The notes under the pieces are model-generated. The model worked only from the letters and a program-made list of their open reading frames with translations, did not search any database and was not told the DNA's origin. From Planktothrix rubescens CCAP 1459/22 (GTDB taxonomy: Bacteria > Cyanobacteriota > Cyanobacteriia > Cyanobacteriales > Microcoleaceae): a stretch of DNA of 64,000 nt. Below are positions 19,200 through 26,929 of the stretch, piece by piece. Position numbers and translations under genes: made by a program. Numbering within the stretch: position 1 is the stretch's first letter; each line of letters opens with the position of its first letter. The DNA is taken from positions 4,359,501-4,423,500 of the forward strand of contig LR882958.1 in the NCBI GenBank assembly GCA_904830895.1. The letters run 5' to 3'.

Positions 19200-19739
19200 A
19201 TGTTTTTTCAGCCTTATCAAGTTTTAAATTTGATGATTACCATTATTTCTTTAATGGTTTGTATTTGGTTATCCTTGGTTCGGATTCCTGGGTTAGAACT
19301 CTTTGGAATTACCCCGAATTGGGTGTTAATTTGGCTGGTGACTTGGAGTATTAAACGATCTTTTTTACAGGCTATGGTTGGGGGTTTATGCTGTGGGTTG
19401 ATTTTAGATGGATTAACAGTTTCTTCTCCTTCCCATGTTATTTCCTTGGTGATTGTTAGTCTTTTAACCGTAGTGATATATAAACGAATTATTAAAAAAA
19501 TTCAAGAGGATTTTATTTCCGTCGCTGTGATTGTTTTTGGAATGGCGATTTTGGTAGAAGCTATCCGAGGCTTTCAATTGAACAGTTTTGGATATTCGGC
19601 TATAGATGAATTATTCCGATATCAACAACGGGTAGCACTGTCCACAGCAATTTTGAGTAGTTTGTGGGCTCCTGTCATCTATCTGCCGCTTAATCGCTGG
19701 TGGGCATTTCTGGAAACCTCAAATCAACTAAAATCTTAG
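19200..19739 (+). CDS. mreD: rod shape-determining protein MreD
   Basis: The 179-residue, highly hydrophobic protein has about five membrane helices (LNLMITIISLMVCIWLSLV, WVLIWLVTWSIKRSF, HVISLVIVSLLTVVIYKRI and others). Family similarity is low, as usual for MreD, but position directly after mreC and the LVRIPGLELFGITPNWVLIWLV segment typical of cyanobacterial MreD support the call. It completes the elongasome operon. A short AGTAATCAGTGATC repeat lies in the mreC-mreD gap. Confidence 0.82.
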   Translation: MFFQPYQVLNLMITIISLMVCIWLSLVRIPGLELFGITPNWVLIWLVTWSIKRSFLQAMVGGLCCGLILDGLTVSSPSHVISLVIVSLLTVVIYKRIIKKIQEDFISVAVIVFGMAILVEAIRGFQLNSFGYSAIDELFRYQQRVALSTAILSSLWAPVIYLPLNRWWAFLETSNQLKS

Positions 19740-19818
19740 GGGCGGGTTTGGTGGAGAGTTGGGTTAATTCACAAAGATCTCACGGAACTCGCTTCTACAC
19801 GCTCTCAACGAAACTTAT

Positions 19819-20712
19819 ATGCTTAAACATAGCGATTTTGACCAAACAGATACAGCAGTTCGCGCTAAAATTCTCAGTGAAGCTCTCCCCTATATTCAAA
19901 AGTTTTCTAATCGCACGATTGTGGTGAAATATGGGGGGGCTGCGATGAAAGATAGTAGCCTTAAAGATAAGGTGATGCAGGATATTGTGTTACTATCTTT
20001 TGTCGGAATTCGGGTGGTGGTGGTTCATGGCGGTGGCCCAGAAATTAATAGTTGGTTGATTAAATTGGGAATTGAGCCTCAATTTAAAAATGGGTTGCGA
20101 GTTACTGATGCTGCAACGATGGATGTGGTGGAAATGGTGTTAGTGGGTCGGGTGAATAAGGAAATTGTTTCTCTGATTAACCAGGCGGGAGGGGAAGCTG
20201 TTGGCTTATGTGGCAAGGATGCTAATTTAATTAAAGCTCGTCCCGAAGGTCAAGCCGATATTGGTTTTGTAGGAGAAGTCAGTAGTGTCAATACTAAACT
20301 TTTAGAGTCTTTGGTGAGTAGTGGTTATATTCCCGTAGTTTCTAGTGTGGCAACGGATGAAGATGGACAGGCTTATAACATGAATGCCGATACGGTCGCC
20401 GGGGAAATTGCGGCCGCCTTGGGTGCTGAAAAGTTAATTCTGTTAACAGATACGGCCGGAATTTTGGAGGATTATCATAATCCTGATACCTTAATTGCCC
20501 AAGTTAATATTCAGGAAGCCCGACAATTAATTGATCAAGGAATTGTTTCTGGGGGTATGATTCCTAAAGTTAATTGTTGTGTCAGAAGTTTAGCCCAAGG
20601 TGTGCGGGCTGCTCATATTTTAGATGGTCGTGTTCCCCATGCTTTATTACAAGAAGTCTTCACTGATTCAGGTATAGGCACTATGATTGTCGCTTCTGAA
20701 TTTATGCGGTAA
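19819..20712 (+). CDS. argB: acetylglutamate kinase
   Basis: The 297-residue enzyme phosphorylates N-acetylglutamate in arginine synthesis and in cyanobacteria is controlled by the PII protein. Signatures are [29 protein letters not shown], the substrate-binding [21 protein letters not shown], and [11 protein letters not shown]. The N-terminal helix ([16 protein letters not shown]) needed for hexamer formation and arginine feedback is present. It follows mreD by 79 bp on the same strand and could be read through from the mre operon. Confidence 0.93.
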   Translation: MLKHSDFDQTDTAVRAKILSEALPYIQKFSNRTIVVKYGGAAMKDSSLKDKVMQDIVLLSFVGIRVVVVHGGGPEINSWLIKLGIEPQFKNGLRVTDAATMDVVEMVLVGRVNKEIVSLINQAGGEAVGLCGKDANLIKARPEGQADIGFVGEVSSVNTKLLESLVSSGYIPVVSSVATDEDGQAYNMNADTVAGEIAAALGAEKLILLTDTAGILEDYHNPDTLIAQVNIQEARQLIDQGIVSGGMIPKVNCCVRSLAQGVRAAHILDGRVPHALLQEVFTDSGIGTMIVASEFMR

Positions 20713-20754
20713 AGATTCACCGATAGTTTTCACCCGATAAGCTGTTGAGTCTCT

Positions 20755-20838
20755 ATGTTACGTGATCCGGCTCAACGCTGTCGCATGGCTCAAGCGATCG
20801 CCCAAGGGATTCTGCTATACATGATAGAGAGTAACTGA
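20755..20838 (+). pseudogene. remnant of the C-terminus of an N-acetylmuramoyl-L-alanine amidase
   Basis: A 27-codon ORF encodes LRDPAQRCRMAQAIAQGILLYM. It resembles the extreme C-terminal helix of cyanobacterial AmiC-type amidases (..P..R..MAxAIAxGILxYL). Nothing recognisable as amidase precedes it, so it is read as a leftover of a deleted gene just after argB. A HIP1 site lies inside the ORF. Confidence 0.45.
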
Positions 20839-20925
20839 AATATCGAGCGATCGCCCAGAGACTCAAAATAGTACCCAATTGGTGAGAAGTATCCGGCAAC
20901 AATATTGGCATCCGTAATAAATTAT

Positions 20926-22314
20926 TTATACCTGGTTATTTAGACTTTCTATATATTGCTTAATTAAAGGTAAAACAGTATAAAAATTTCCTTGTTGTTC
21001 GATTAAACAACGTTTTAATAAAGATTGTAGAGCATTAATTAAATCCGATGAATTAATTTTACTATTTTCTAACAATTTAACTAAATTAACCGGATGGTTT
21101 TCCTTTGCCAATGAAGAAAGCACTTGTTTTTCTATTTCCGATAAGCGATCGCACTGTTGCTGTAAACTATCTTTAATATCTTCAGGTAACAATAGAGTAT
21201 TATTAATTAATACCTCAATTTCACATTCTCCCAAATCCTGCATCAAATTTGCTATACTCTTTAACCAGAAAGGATTGCCTTGATAGCGTTGAATAATTGT
21301 ATCCCGGTGATCAATTTCCGTTAACCCATTATCTCTGAATATTTCCCGCGCAGCTACAATATCCAAACCCGTCAGTCGTAAAGTCCGAATTAGAGAATTT
21401 TCGCTTTTAACTTCAGTTATAATTCTAGGTTGTTCCCAACCAATTAACACAACACAACTTTGATGAGATAATTCTTTGATTTGTTTAAATAAAGTGCGAT
21501 AATCTTCATATCCAGACTTATACTTTCCGACCAATTCCCCACTAATAAAAAGATTTTGAATATTATCTAAAATAACTAAACACCGATACTTTTGCAAATA
21601 TTTAATTAGAGGTAAAAATTTATGATTATTTGCAGATAAATCCAACTGTTCAGACTGAGAAATTATCCGAATCAAATTACTTTGAAATTCGCCTAAAGTC
21701 GTCAATGAGTCAAAATCACACCAAATTACATACTCAAATTCATCCTTAATTTGTTGAACCAATTGCACCGTTAACGCTGTTTTACCAATACCACTAATAC
21801 CCGTAATTGCAATCAAGCGACAGCGTTGTTGTAAAATCCAATTTGTCAAGGTTGATAATTCAGGGATGCGATTATAAAAAGCACCCAAATCAGGCATTTC
21901 GCTTAAATCATTATGCAGAGTTTCAATTGATTCTGACTGAGAAATATTCTCATTTTGCTGATGTGGGTTTGGTGTATCTGGCGGATGTCTACTTTCTCCA
22001 CAAATATTAAAACTACCACTAACTACGACATCTTGTGCAAAGTTAAAAAGATTAGCATTTTGTAACCTCTCCATTGCAGATTTAAAATTAGATTTATTAA
22101 CATCTTCCCCTAACTCTTTTGCAAGAATTTTCCATAATTTTGATCCCGCATTCCTAACGTTACTTCCAGAACAATCAAAATCCTTAGCAATTTGTTTGTA
22201 TGTCTCATGTTGTAGAGTTCCCCGCAATACCGCTTCCTCTAAATCATCAAGATGCCTACCAGTTTTAGCAAACACTATATCATCAGCCACTTTTAACATT
22301 TCTTTAAGGTTCAT
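20926..22314 (-). CDS. STAND/NB-ARC ATPase with vMAP-type N-terminal helix-turn-helix domain
   Basis: About 462 residues in three parts. The N-terminal domain (about 1-85: MNLKEMLKVADDIVF, GRHLDDLEEAVLRGTL, YKQIAKDFDCSGSNV) resembles the winged-helix-like domain found at the front of many cyanobacterial NB-ARC proteins. A linker of about 60 residues follows. The NB-ARC P-loop ATPase comes next, with Walker A (ITGISGIGKTALT), Walker B (RCLVILDNIQ) and the GNPFWL motif, ending in a winged-helix region (LSEIEKQVLSSLAKENHPVNLVKLL). There is no C-terminal WD40, TPR or LRR sensor, unlike most STAND proteins. I start at the internal Met because a TTGTCT-17-TATGCT promoter overlaps the longer ORF start at 22377. 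It is divergent from the Ala/Gly-rich gene at 22528. Confidence 0.75.
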   Translation of the reverse strand: MNLKEMLKVADDIVFAKTGRHLDDLEEAVLRGTLQHETYKQIAKDFDCSGSNVRNAGSKLWKILAKELGEDVNKSNFKSAMERLQNANLFNFAQDVVVSGSFNICGESRHPPDTPNPHQQNENISQSESIETLHNDLSEMPDLGAFYNRIPELSTLTNWILQQRCRLIAITGISGIGKTALTVQLVQQIKDEFEYVIWCDFDSLTTLGEFQSNLIRIISQSEQLDLSANNHKFLPLIKYLQKYRCLVILDNIQNLFISGELVGKYKSGYEDYRTLFKQIKELSHQSCVVLIGWEQPRIITEVKSENSLIRTLRLTGLDIVAAREIFRDNGLTEIDHRDTIIQRYQGNPFWLKSIANLMQDLGECEIEVLINNTLLLPEDIKDSLQQQCDRLSEIEKQVLSSLAKENHPVNLVKLLENSKINSSDLINALQSLLKRCLIEQQGNFYTVLPLIKQYIESLNNQV

Positions 22315-22348
22315 TTGGGCTAGGATATGGGAGAGTTTTGTGCATTGT

Positions 22349-22377
22349 AGCATACATGGGCTGATTTTTTTAGACAA
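22349..22377 (-). promoter_or_regulatory. putative promoter of the STAND ATPase gene
   Basis: Read on the minus strand, TTGTCT (22372-22377) and TATGCT (22349-22354) are spaced by 17 bp. This places the transcript start near 22341 and supports the ATG at 22314. A TTGACA at 22435-22440 on the plus strand may serve the divergent gene at 22528, though its -10 match is poor. Confidence 0.4.
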
Positions 22378-22527
22378 TTTTGTATATTTTTGTATAAAAC
22401 TAGATTTTAAGAAGACAAGGGTTGGTAAAAATTGTTGACAAAACAGGATATTTTTGGGCTAGACAAAACTTCGATTTTTAAGAAATAATAAAGACAGTAT
22501 TCAAATATCAAACTAGGAATTACAAAT

Positions 22528-23118
22528 ATGAGTTTTGAAGATATCGCCCGTCAAGCTGTTGAAAAAGCTTTTGAACAGGGTACGGAGACTGTTGTAGAAA
22601 AAACTACGGGTATTGATGGAAATACAGTCAAAACAGTCAAAGCAGTTGCAGAAACTGGTGCTGCGGTAGGTGCGGCTGCCAGTGCAGCTACGGGGTTGAC
22701 TGTTGCAGCAACTTCAGGAGCAGGAATTACTTCGGGTTTAGCTGCCGCAGGTAGCGTGGTTGGTGGTGGGATGGCTGTTGGGCCTGCGGTATTAGCAGCA
22801 GGCCCAGCTTATCTTGGGGCAAAAATAATGAATGAAACTTTGTTCAAAGACCAACCTGACTTATCTGAGGAGGAGAATGGAGCTCGTGCAGCGGCAAGAA
22901 CAGCTACAAATATTGGGGCTGCTGCTGGTATAGCTGGTGCTGGTTTGGTAACCGTAGCTGGTGGTGCTTCTGGTGCTGCAATTATGGGTACTCTTGCAGG
23001 TATCGGTGGTGTTGTTGGGGGAGGTGCAATTGCTGGTACTGCCATCGTTGCTGCTGCACCTGTTGCTGCTGCTGCTGCTATTGGATACGGAGTATATAAA
23101 CTTTTTGGAGGTAAATAG
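22528..23118 (+). CDS. Ala/Gly-rich hydrophobic protein with glycine-zipper-like segments
   Basis: The 196-residue protein opens with an amphipathic charged stretch (SFEDIARQAVEKAFEQGTETVVEKTTG). It then has two long Ala/Gly/Val membrane-compatible blocks (about 45-100 and 128-190), separated by a charged loop (FKDQPDLSEEENGARAAARTA). Many GxxxG-like spacings occur (IAGAGLVTVAGGASG, GGVVGGGAIAGTAIV), typical of glycine-zipper or pore-forming proteins. No signal peptide or known domain is recognised. It is divergent from the STAND ATPase at 20926 with about 210 bp between starts, so the ATPase could regulate or trigger it. That link is inference. A TTGAGTT/AACTCAA terminator follows. Confidence 0.65.
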   Translation: MSFEDIARQAVEKAFEQGTETVVEKTTGIDGNTVKTVKAVAETGAAVGAAASAATGLTVAATSGAGITSGLAAAGSVVGGGMAVGPAVLAAGPAYLGAKIMNETLFKDQPDLSEEENGARAAARTATNIGAAAGIAGAGLVTVAGGASGAAIMGTLAGIGGVVGGGAIAGTAIVAAAPVAAAAAIGYGVYKLFGGK

Positions 23119-23165
23119 AAAAATCGTTAGCTTATTTCTACCTATTTAAGTCATAACAAAAAAAG

Positions 23166-23197
23166 TTGAGTTTCCTAGCGTTAACTCAATTTTTTTT
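23166..23197 (+). terminator. intrinsic terminator after the Ala/Gly-rich gene
   Basis: TTGAGTT (23166-23172) pairs with AACTCAA (23183-23189), followed by a run of eight T. A run of A before the stem makes it potentially bidirectional. Confidence 0.75.
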
Positions 23198-23232
23198 ACT
23201 TATATTCTTATCCATTGCTACAATCATTATAC

Positions 23233-23302
23233 GGGAGTGCGATCGCCTTCTTAAAAAAAGCGGGATCGCACTTTCTTTTAATAATTGTAGGGAGAGCGAT
23301 CG
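23233..23302. repeat. HIP1-containing dispersed repeat, first copy
   Basis: Pairs of GCGATCGC-type sites sit in the context AGTGCGATCGCCTTCTTAAA .. GCACTTTCTTTTAATAATTGTAGGGAGAGCGATCGC. The same module (TTGTAGGGAGAGCGATCGC + CTTCTTAAA + AGCGATCGCACTTTCTTG) recurs at about 24084-24112, 24844-24915, 25690-25775 and 26571-26612. It is always between toxin-antitoxin genes and can fold on itself because the sites are palindromic. Confidence 0.75.
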
Positions 23303-23415
23303 CAGTCTGACAAGAAAGATTGATGAGACTGCCCTTGCTTGTAATTTGGATTGTTAGTCATTTTTGGGATCTTTATAATTATAATTAATAGTTAAATTAA
23401 TGAGTAGAGTTAACG

Positions 23416-23658
23416 ATGCGAACTATTGGATTAAAGGTAACGATAACAAGCAATGGCAAGTTGTTAGTCGATTCTCCTGTAGATATACCAGTGGGTCAGT
23501 ATAATGCCGTTCTCGTTATAGAAGATCAACCCATTTCGGATCAGGCTCAAACCTCCGTCCAAAAGGCTCAAGCTCTTTTCAGGCAATATATTCCTGCTAG
23601 TAGAAAACTCTCGGAGGAGTTGATTCAGGAGCGGAGATTGGAGGCGACAGGTGAGTGA
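23416..23658 (+). CDS. antitoxin of a PIN-domain toxin-antitoxin pair
   Basis: An 80-residue protein (MRTIGLKVTITSNGKLLVDSPVDIPVGQY..) with an N-terminal beta-rich segment and a charged C-terminal helix (LSEELIQERRLEATGE). Its stop overlaps the GTG start of the PIN toxin at 23651 by 8 bases, the usual antitoxin-first arrangement. It is not a classical AbrB, RHH or Phd protein by eye, and the identification rests mainly on context. A HIP1 repeat module lies upstream. Confidence 0.7.
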   Translation: MRTIGLKVTITSNGKLLVDSPVDIPVGQYNAVLVIEDQPISDQAQTSVQKAQALFRQYIPASRKLSEELIQERRLEATGE

Positions 23659-24034
23659 AGTTGTTTTAGATGCCTCTGCTGTTTTAGCTTTACTGAATCA
23701 AGAAACGGGTAGCGAAGAAATTTCGCGGTTTATTGGAAATGCTGCTATCAGTACCGTCAACTTGTCTGAAGTGATAGCAAAGTTAGCGGAAGCAGGAATA
23801 AATGAAAACATCATTCAGCAGATTCTATCCAATCTAAATCTTGAGGTTATAGCTTTTGATCAAGAACAAGCATTAAAGTCGGGAATGCTGCGACCAAAAA
23901 CTAAATCAATTGGGCTTTCATTTGGTGATCGCGCTTGTCTAGCGTTAGGGATTTCTCTTAATCAACCTGTTCTGACAACTGATAGATTGTGGAGCAATCT
24001 TAGCCTTGCAGTTGAAGTCCGAGTGGTGCGTTAG
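23651..24034 (+). CDS. VapC-like PIN-domain toxin
   Basis: The 127-residue PIN protein has the expected acidic residues: Asp7 (VVLDASAVLALL), Glu in STVNLSEVIAK, Asp in FGDRACLALG and Asp in LTTDRLW. VapC toxins are Mg2+-dependent RNases that cut tRNA or rRNA. It starts with GTG overlapping the upstream antitoxin gene, so translation is probably coupled. It appears intact. Confidence 0.85.
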   Translation: MSEVVLDASAVLALLNQETGSEEISRFIGNAAISTVNLSEVIAKLAEAGINENIIQQILSNLNLEVIAFDQEQALKSGMLRPKTKSIGLSFGDRACLALGISLNQPVLTTDRLWSNLSLAVEVRVVR

Positions 24035-24083
24035 ATTGAAGCGAAGTAATTAGAATATTCAGTTAATCGGTGTAGTTTTAATT

Positions 24084-24112
24084 GTAGGGAGAGCGATCGC
24101 CTTCTTAAAAAA
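24084..24112. repeat. HIP1 repeat module, short copy
   Basis: TTGTAGGGAGAGCGATCGC followed by CTTCTTAAAA. It is a half-copy of the repeat described at 23233, lying between two convergent toxin-antitoxin pairs. Confidence 0.7.
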
Positions 24113-24129
24113 GGAGCAGCTATCTAAGA

Positions 24130-24528
24130 TTAATTAGCAGCCCAAAGAACGGAAATATCGCTGTATTGCTTGAATATTGAATCAGCACTCACCAGCGTCA
24201 TATTCTCAATTTGAGCCTGAGCAATCAACATTCGATCAAAGGGATCTCGATGATGTAATGGTAAAGCAGATGATCGCAGTGCATGAGGTGCTGTGATTTC
24301 CAAATATCGCATATCTAACTGCACCATACGACTAGAAATGTAGGTATCTATTGGCTCTGGCAATGGTAATTTTCTGATCGCAACTTTGATCCCAATTTCC
24401 CAAACACTAGCAACAGAAAACCATAATTCATTACTTTCATCGGCAATCTGTGCGATCACTTCCTGATTTAATCGCTCAGGTTGGGCAAACCACCACAACC
24501 AGCATTGGGTATCCAACAATAATTTCAC
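24130..24528 (-). CDS. VapC-like PIN-domain toxin
   Basis: The 132-residue PIN protein shows catalytic acids Asp6 (LLLDTQCWLWW), Glu in ASVWEIGIK, Asp in HHRDPFDRMLIAQA and Asp in LVSADSIF. This is the DTHxxLW...PFDRxLIAQA subgroup that usually pairs with Phd/YefM-type antitoxins. Its start overlaps the stop of the antitoxin at 24525 (ATGA-type overlap). The pair runs convergent to the TA pair at 23416. It appears intact. Confidence 0.87.
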   Translation of the reverse strand: MKLLLDTQCWLWWFAQPERLNQEVIAQIADESNELWFSVASVWEIGIKVAIRKLPLPEPIDTYISSRMVQLDMRYLEITAPHALRSSALPLHHRDPFDRMLIAQAQIENMTLVSADSIFKQYSDISVLWAAN

Positions 24529-24782
24529 TGTTCATTTCCTTCAAATGCTGCCAAAATTTCTTGGGGTAACGGTTCATTAAAGTCGTCTGGTATGATAAAT
24601 TTACCTTGATCTTGCCCTAAACTCGCCCGTCGATTGGATGAAGGACGAAACGGAATTAACTTCGCGATCGCCACCCCTTGATTGGAAATAATAATTTCTT
24701 CTCCAAGTTCTACACGAGACAATAACTCAGAGAGATTTTTTTTGAAGTTGTTGGGTAAGTTTTCAATCTGAAGTTTAGCCAT
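24525..24782 (-). CDS. Phd/YefM family antitoxin
   Basis: The 85-residue antitoxin has the Phd core (LSELLSRVELGEEIIISNQGVAIAKLIPF) and a C-terminal toxin-binding tail (DDFNEPLPQEILAAFEGNEQ). Its first residues MAKLQIENLP and its upstream 100 bp are nearly the same as those of the unrelated antitoxin at 26234. This indicates that a common leader has been joined to two different antitoxin bodies. It neutralises the PIN toxin at 24130 and probably represses its own promoter. Confidence 0.85.
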   Translation of the reverse strand: MAKLQIENLPNNFKKNLSELLSRVELGEEIIISNQGVAIAKLIPFRPSSNRRASLGQDQGKFIIPDDFNEPLPQEILAAFEGNEQ

Positions 24783-24885
24783 GACGATCCCAGAATTACT
24801 TAATTTATTATATCACCAGTTTCCATCATATCAATGTGATCATTGTAGGGAGAGCGATCGCCTTCTTAAAATAAAGAGCGATCGC
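24754..24885. repeat. 132-bp duplicated antitoxin leader, copy 1
   Basis: It covers the first ten codons of the antitoxin at 24525, its upstream region and one HIP1 module. It differs from copy 2 (26481-26612) at only about three positions. A TGATCA-containing motif (TCAATGTGATCATTG) inside it recurs near 25781 and, in altered form, near 25683, and may be an operator. Confidence 0.85.
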
Positions 24886-24963
24886 ACTTTCTTGTAATAA
24901 TTGTAGGGAGAGCGATTGCTTAAGATATAATCAAAACAACCCATCTAAGAAAATAGCTCAATC

Positions 24964-25212
24964 ATGAAAACACAACTTAATCAAGAGGGACAGATTACTA
25001 TACCTCCTGAAATTCGTGAGCGTTTAGAACTGAAACAGGGAGATGAATTCCTATTAATTGTTACCGGAAATGAAATTAAGTTACAACCGATTCAAAGAAA
25101 ATGCCTGAGTGAATTTCGAGGAGTTTTACCAGCTACTCAACCTTATTCGGGTAAAACAACTATACGCCAAGCTGTAGCTCAATCTTTAGCTCAGAAATCT
25201 AATCAGTCATAA
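24964..25212 (+). CDS. AbrB/MazE-type antitoxin (VapB)
   Basis: The 82-residue protein has an N-terminal SpoVT/AbrB swapped-hairpin domain (NQEGQITIPPEIRERLELKQGDEFLLI) that binds DNA, and a C-terminal tail (YSGKTTIRQAVAQSLAQ) that should contact the toxin. It lies 2 bp before the PIN toxin gene at 25215. This is a typical VapBC operon. Confidence 0.87.
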   Translation: MKTQLNQEGQITIPPEIRERLELKQGDEFLLIVTGNEIKLQPIQRKCLSEFRGVLPATQPYSGKTTIRQAVAQSLAQKSNQS

Positions 25213-25214
25213 TC

Positions 25215-25619
25215 ATGAGTAATTATTGGGTAGATGCCAATATTTTATTAAGGTTCATTACCAATGATCCCCTCAATCTCGCTGAACGGTCTGCTAGATT
25301 TTTACAGAAAGCTGAACAAGGGGAAATTACACTCAAGGTATCTTCAATTGTTGTGGCTGAAGTGGTTTGGGTATTAATTTCTTTTTATGGTTATTCTCGA
25401 CAACAAGTTGCAGATGTTTTGATAGGTTTGTTAACATCAGAGGGTATTATTCTTGAATCTAGTGAGCAAGTAATAGCAGCCCTTGATAGTATGGCGACAG
25501 CAAATGTTGATTTTGTTGATGCTTATCTTGCAGAAGTGGCTCGTAAAGAAAATGAGTCTGTTGCTTCTTTTGATCGAGATTTCAAACGTTTAGATATACG
25601 TTATATAGAGCCAGATTAA
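25215..25619 (+). CDS. VapC-like PIN-domain toxin
   Basis: The 134-residue PIN protein has Asp7 (YWVDANILLRFI), Glu (SSIVVAEVVWVL), Asp (NVDFVDAYLAEVA) and a final acidic site (VASFDRDFKRL), the full set of catalytic positions. It belongs to the DANxLLRxxxxD subgroup usually paired with AbrB-type antitoxins, which matches the gene 2 bp upstream. It appears intact and may be active as an RNase. Confidence 0.88.
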   Translation: MSNYWVDANILLRFITNDPLNLAERSARFLQKAEQGEITLKVSSIVVAEVVWVLISFYGYSRQQVADVLIGLLTSEGIILESSEQVIAALDSMATANVDFVDAYLAEVARKENESVASFDRDFKRLDIRYIEPD

Positions 25620-25689
25620 TTAATTTTTGATTGGATTCATGGGAATGAGTTAGTCTATTATACCACCAATTTCTATCATGACAACGTGA

Positions 25690-25775
25690 TCATCACAAGA
25701 AAGTGCGATCGCATTCTTGAAAAAGGAGCGATCGCACTTTCTTGTAATAATTGTAGGGAAAGCGATCGCATTTCA
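25690..25775. repeat. HIP1 repeat module, longest copy
   Basis: Three GCGATCGC sites occur in one unit: AAGAAAGTGCGATCGCATTC .. GGAGCGATCGCACTTTCTTG .. TTGTAGGGAAAGCGATCGC. The first two halves are inverted copies of each other, giving a long hairpin. It lies between the convergent toxin genes at 25215 and 25790. Confidence 0.75.
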
Positions 25776-25789
25776 TCATATCAATGTGA

Positions 25790-26237
25790 TCATTTTAGAG
25801 AAAAAGTTGTAAAAAGTCTCACATCAAACCTGCTACCTGTCAAAGAATTTACTAACCGTTCATCCAGAGTTAGCAACGGTGCTTTAACTTGTTCTGAAAG
25901 TGCTACATAACAGCCATCATAAGTAAGCTGTAATTCCATAGTCCAAACCAATTTGAACAGCATTACTGATTAGATCTTTTGTTGAAATGACTTGAAATCG
26001 TAGTGCTTTTAAGTCACTTAAATCGGCTTTAACCTGTTCAGCCGTGTAGAGGTTAGCGCGTACATACTTCCAGAGAACATTAGCACATTCAATATAAAAA
26101 AGATCAGGTACAAAAAACTCAACAGAAGGATCATCAAGATGAGTAAATAGTTGATTAACTTTAGAGGTCAATAGATCAGCAACAAATAACTTAATACAAA
26201 TATTTGTATCAATTATGCAGCGTAAACTAACGGTCAT
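25790..26237 (-). pseudogene. PIN-domain toxin gene broken by a small frameshifting insertion
   Basis: The first 106 codons encode a PIN domain (CIIDTNICIKLF, DLFYIECANVLWK) and end at a TGA after GITAYL. Four surplus bases (TACT or an equivalent shift) near 25919-25922 break the frame. Skipping them gives an open continuation to 25790: YDGCYVALSEQV, then APLLTLDERLVNSL, and RLFTTFSLK before a TGA. That continuation supplies the missing third and fourth PIN motifs. The toxin is therefore probably dead, while its antitoxin at 26234 remains intact. Confidence 0.85.
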
Positions 26238-26509
26238 CTATTGCGATCCTCTTGAATTAAAATAGTGCTATCTGTTAATCCAAAATCCCTGGGGTTAACT
26301 CTCGGACGATTACGAATTATTTGTAGAATTGCTGACATGGGTTGGTTCTCTTGCGTCCGATTTATCATTACTTTGTCAGGATCAAATGATAAGGATTGCG
26401 TCAACAGATGAATAACTGCCTCATTAAGAGTAAAATTTTTCTCTGAGGCTAGACACTCAATCTGACTATATAGTTCATCAGGCAAGTTTTCAATCTGAAG
26501 TTTAGCCAT
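26234..26509 (-). CDS. antitoxin, ribbon-helix-helix (FitA/VapB-like)
   Basis: The 91-residue protein begins MAKLQIENLPDELYSQIECLASEKNFTLNEAVIHLL, the pattern of FitA-like RHH antitoxins (short strand followed by two helices). A C-terminal tail (RDFGLTDSTILIQEDRNR) probably binds the toxin. It overlaps the start of the broken PIN toxin by 4 bases. Its leader is the second copy of the 132-bp duplication also found before the Phd antitoxin at 24525. Confidence 0.78.
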   Translation of the reverse strand: MAKLQIENLPDELYSQIECLASEKNFTLNEAVIHLLTQSLSFDPDKVMINRTQENQPMSAILQIIRNRPRVNPRDFGLTDSTILIQEDRNR

Positions 26510-26612
26510 GGCGATTCCAGAATTACTTAATTTATTATATCACCAGTTTCCATCATATCAATGTGATCATTGTAGGGAGAGCGATCGCCTTCTTAAAATA
26601 AAGAGCGATCGC
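26481..26612. repeat. 132-bp duplicated antitoxin leader, copy 2
   Basis: Nearly identical to 24754-24885 in the same orientation relative to the antitoxin start. It ends at a HIP1 site. The duplication boundary inside the coding region is after codon 10. Confidence 0.85.
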
Positions 26613-26772
26613 GCTTAGGCAAAGATTTCTGGTAAACTGTAGCGCATATATAAATCAAACAGCCTACACTTGTGGAAATAATTCCAAACAAAGCCTTAGT
26701 AGTTCGTGGCGGTCGTAATCACACCAACGATTCCTAACCCATCACAATCATCATCCTAAATCGAGTAAAAAC

Positions 26773-26892
26773 ATGAGTTATCCCAGAATCTTTGCAGACT
26801 TTCATAATGCTGATGAACAGAGTCGCCTTCGCCTAAATTGTGTTGGTACAATTGAAGATTTGAGTCGCCTTTTCAATGTAATTATGGTATAA
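26773..26892 (+). pseudogene. truncated N-terminus of a conserved cyanobacterial small protein
   Basis: A 39-codon ORF (MSYPRIFADFHNADEQSRLRLNCVGTIEDLSRLF..). The beginning looks like a widespread cyanobacterial family of about 70-80 residues that starts M.YPRIFADFHNAD..GRLRLNC.GT. The second half is missing. It may be a leftover of recombination in the toxin-antitoxin island. Confidence 0.5.
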
Positions 26893-26929
26893 TAATTAAA
26901 GATAATCTTGCTAATATTGCATAATAATC

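Noticed and set aside
22961-23149. Leu/Val-rich ORF within the Ala/Gly-rich gene
   Set aside because: A frame-shifted shadow of GCT/GTT-rich coding sequence with no start signal.
23233-26612. Possible CRISPR array from repeated GCGATCGC modules
   Set aside because: Spacing is irregular, repeats vary in order and orientation, genes lie between them and no cas genes are present.
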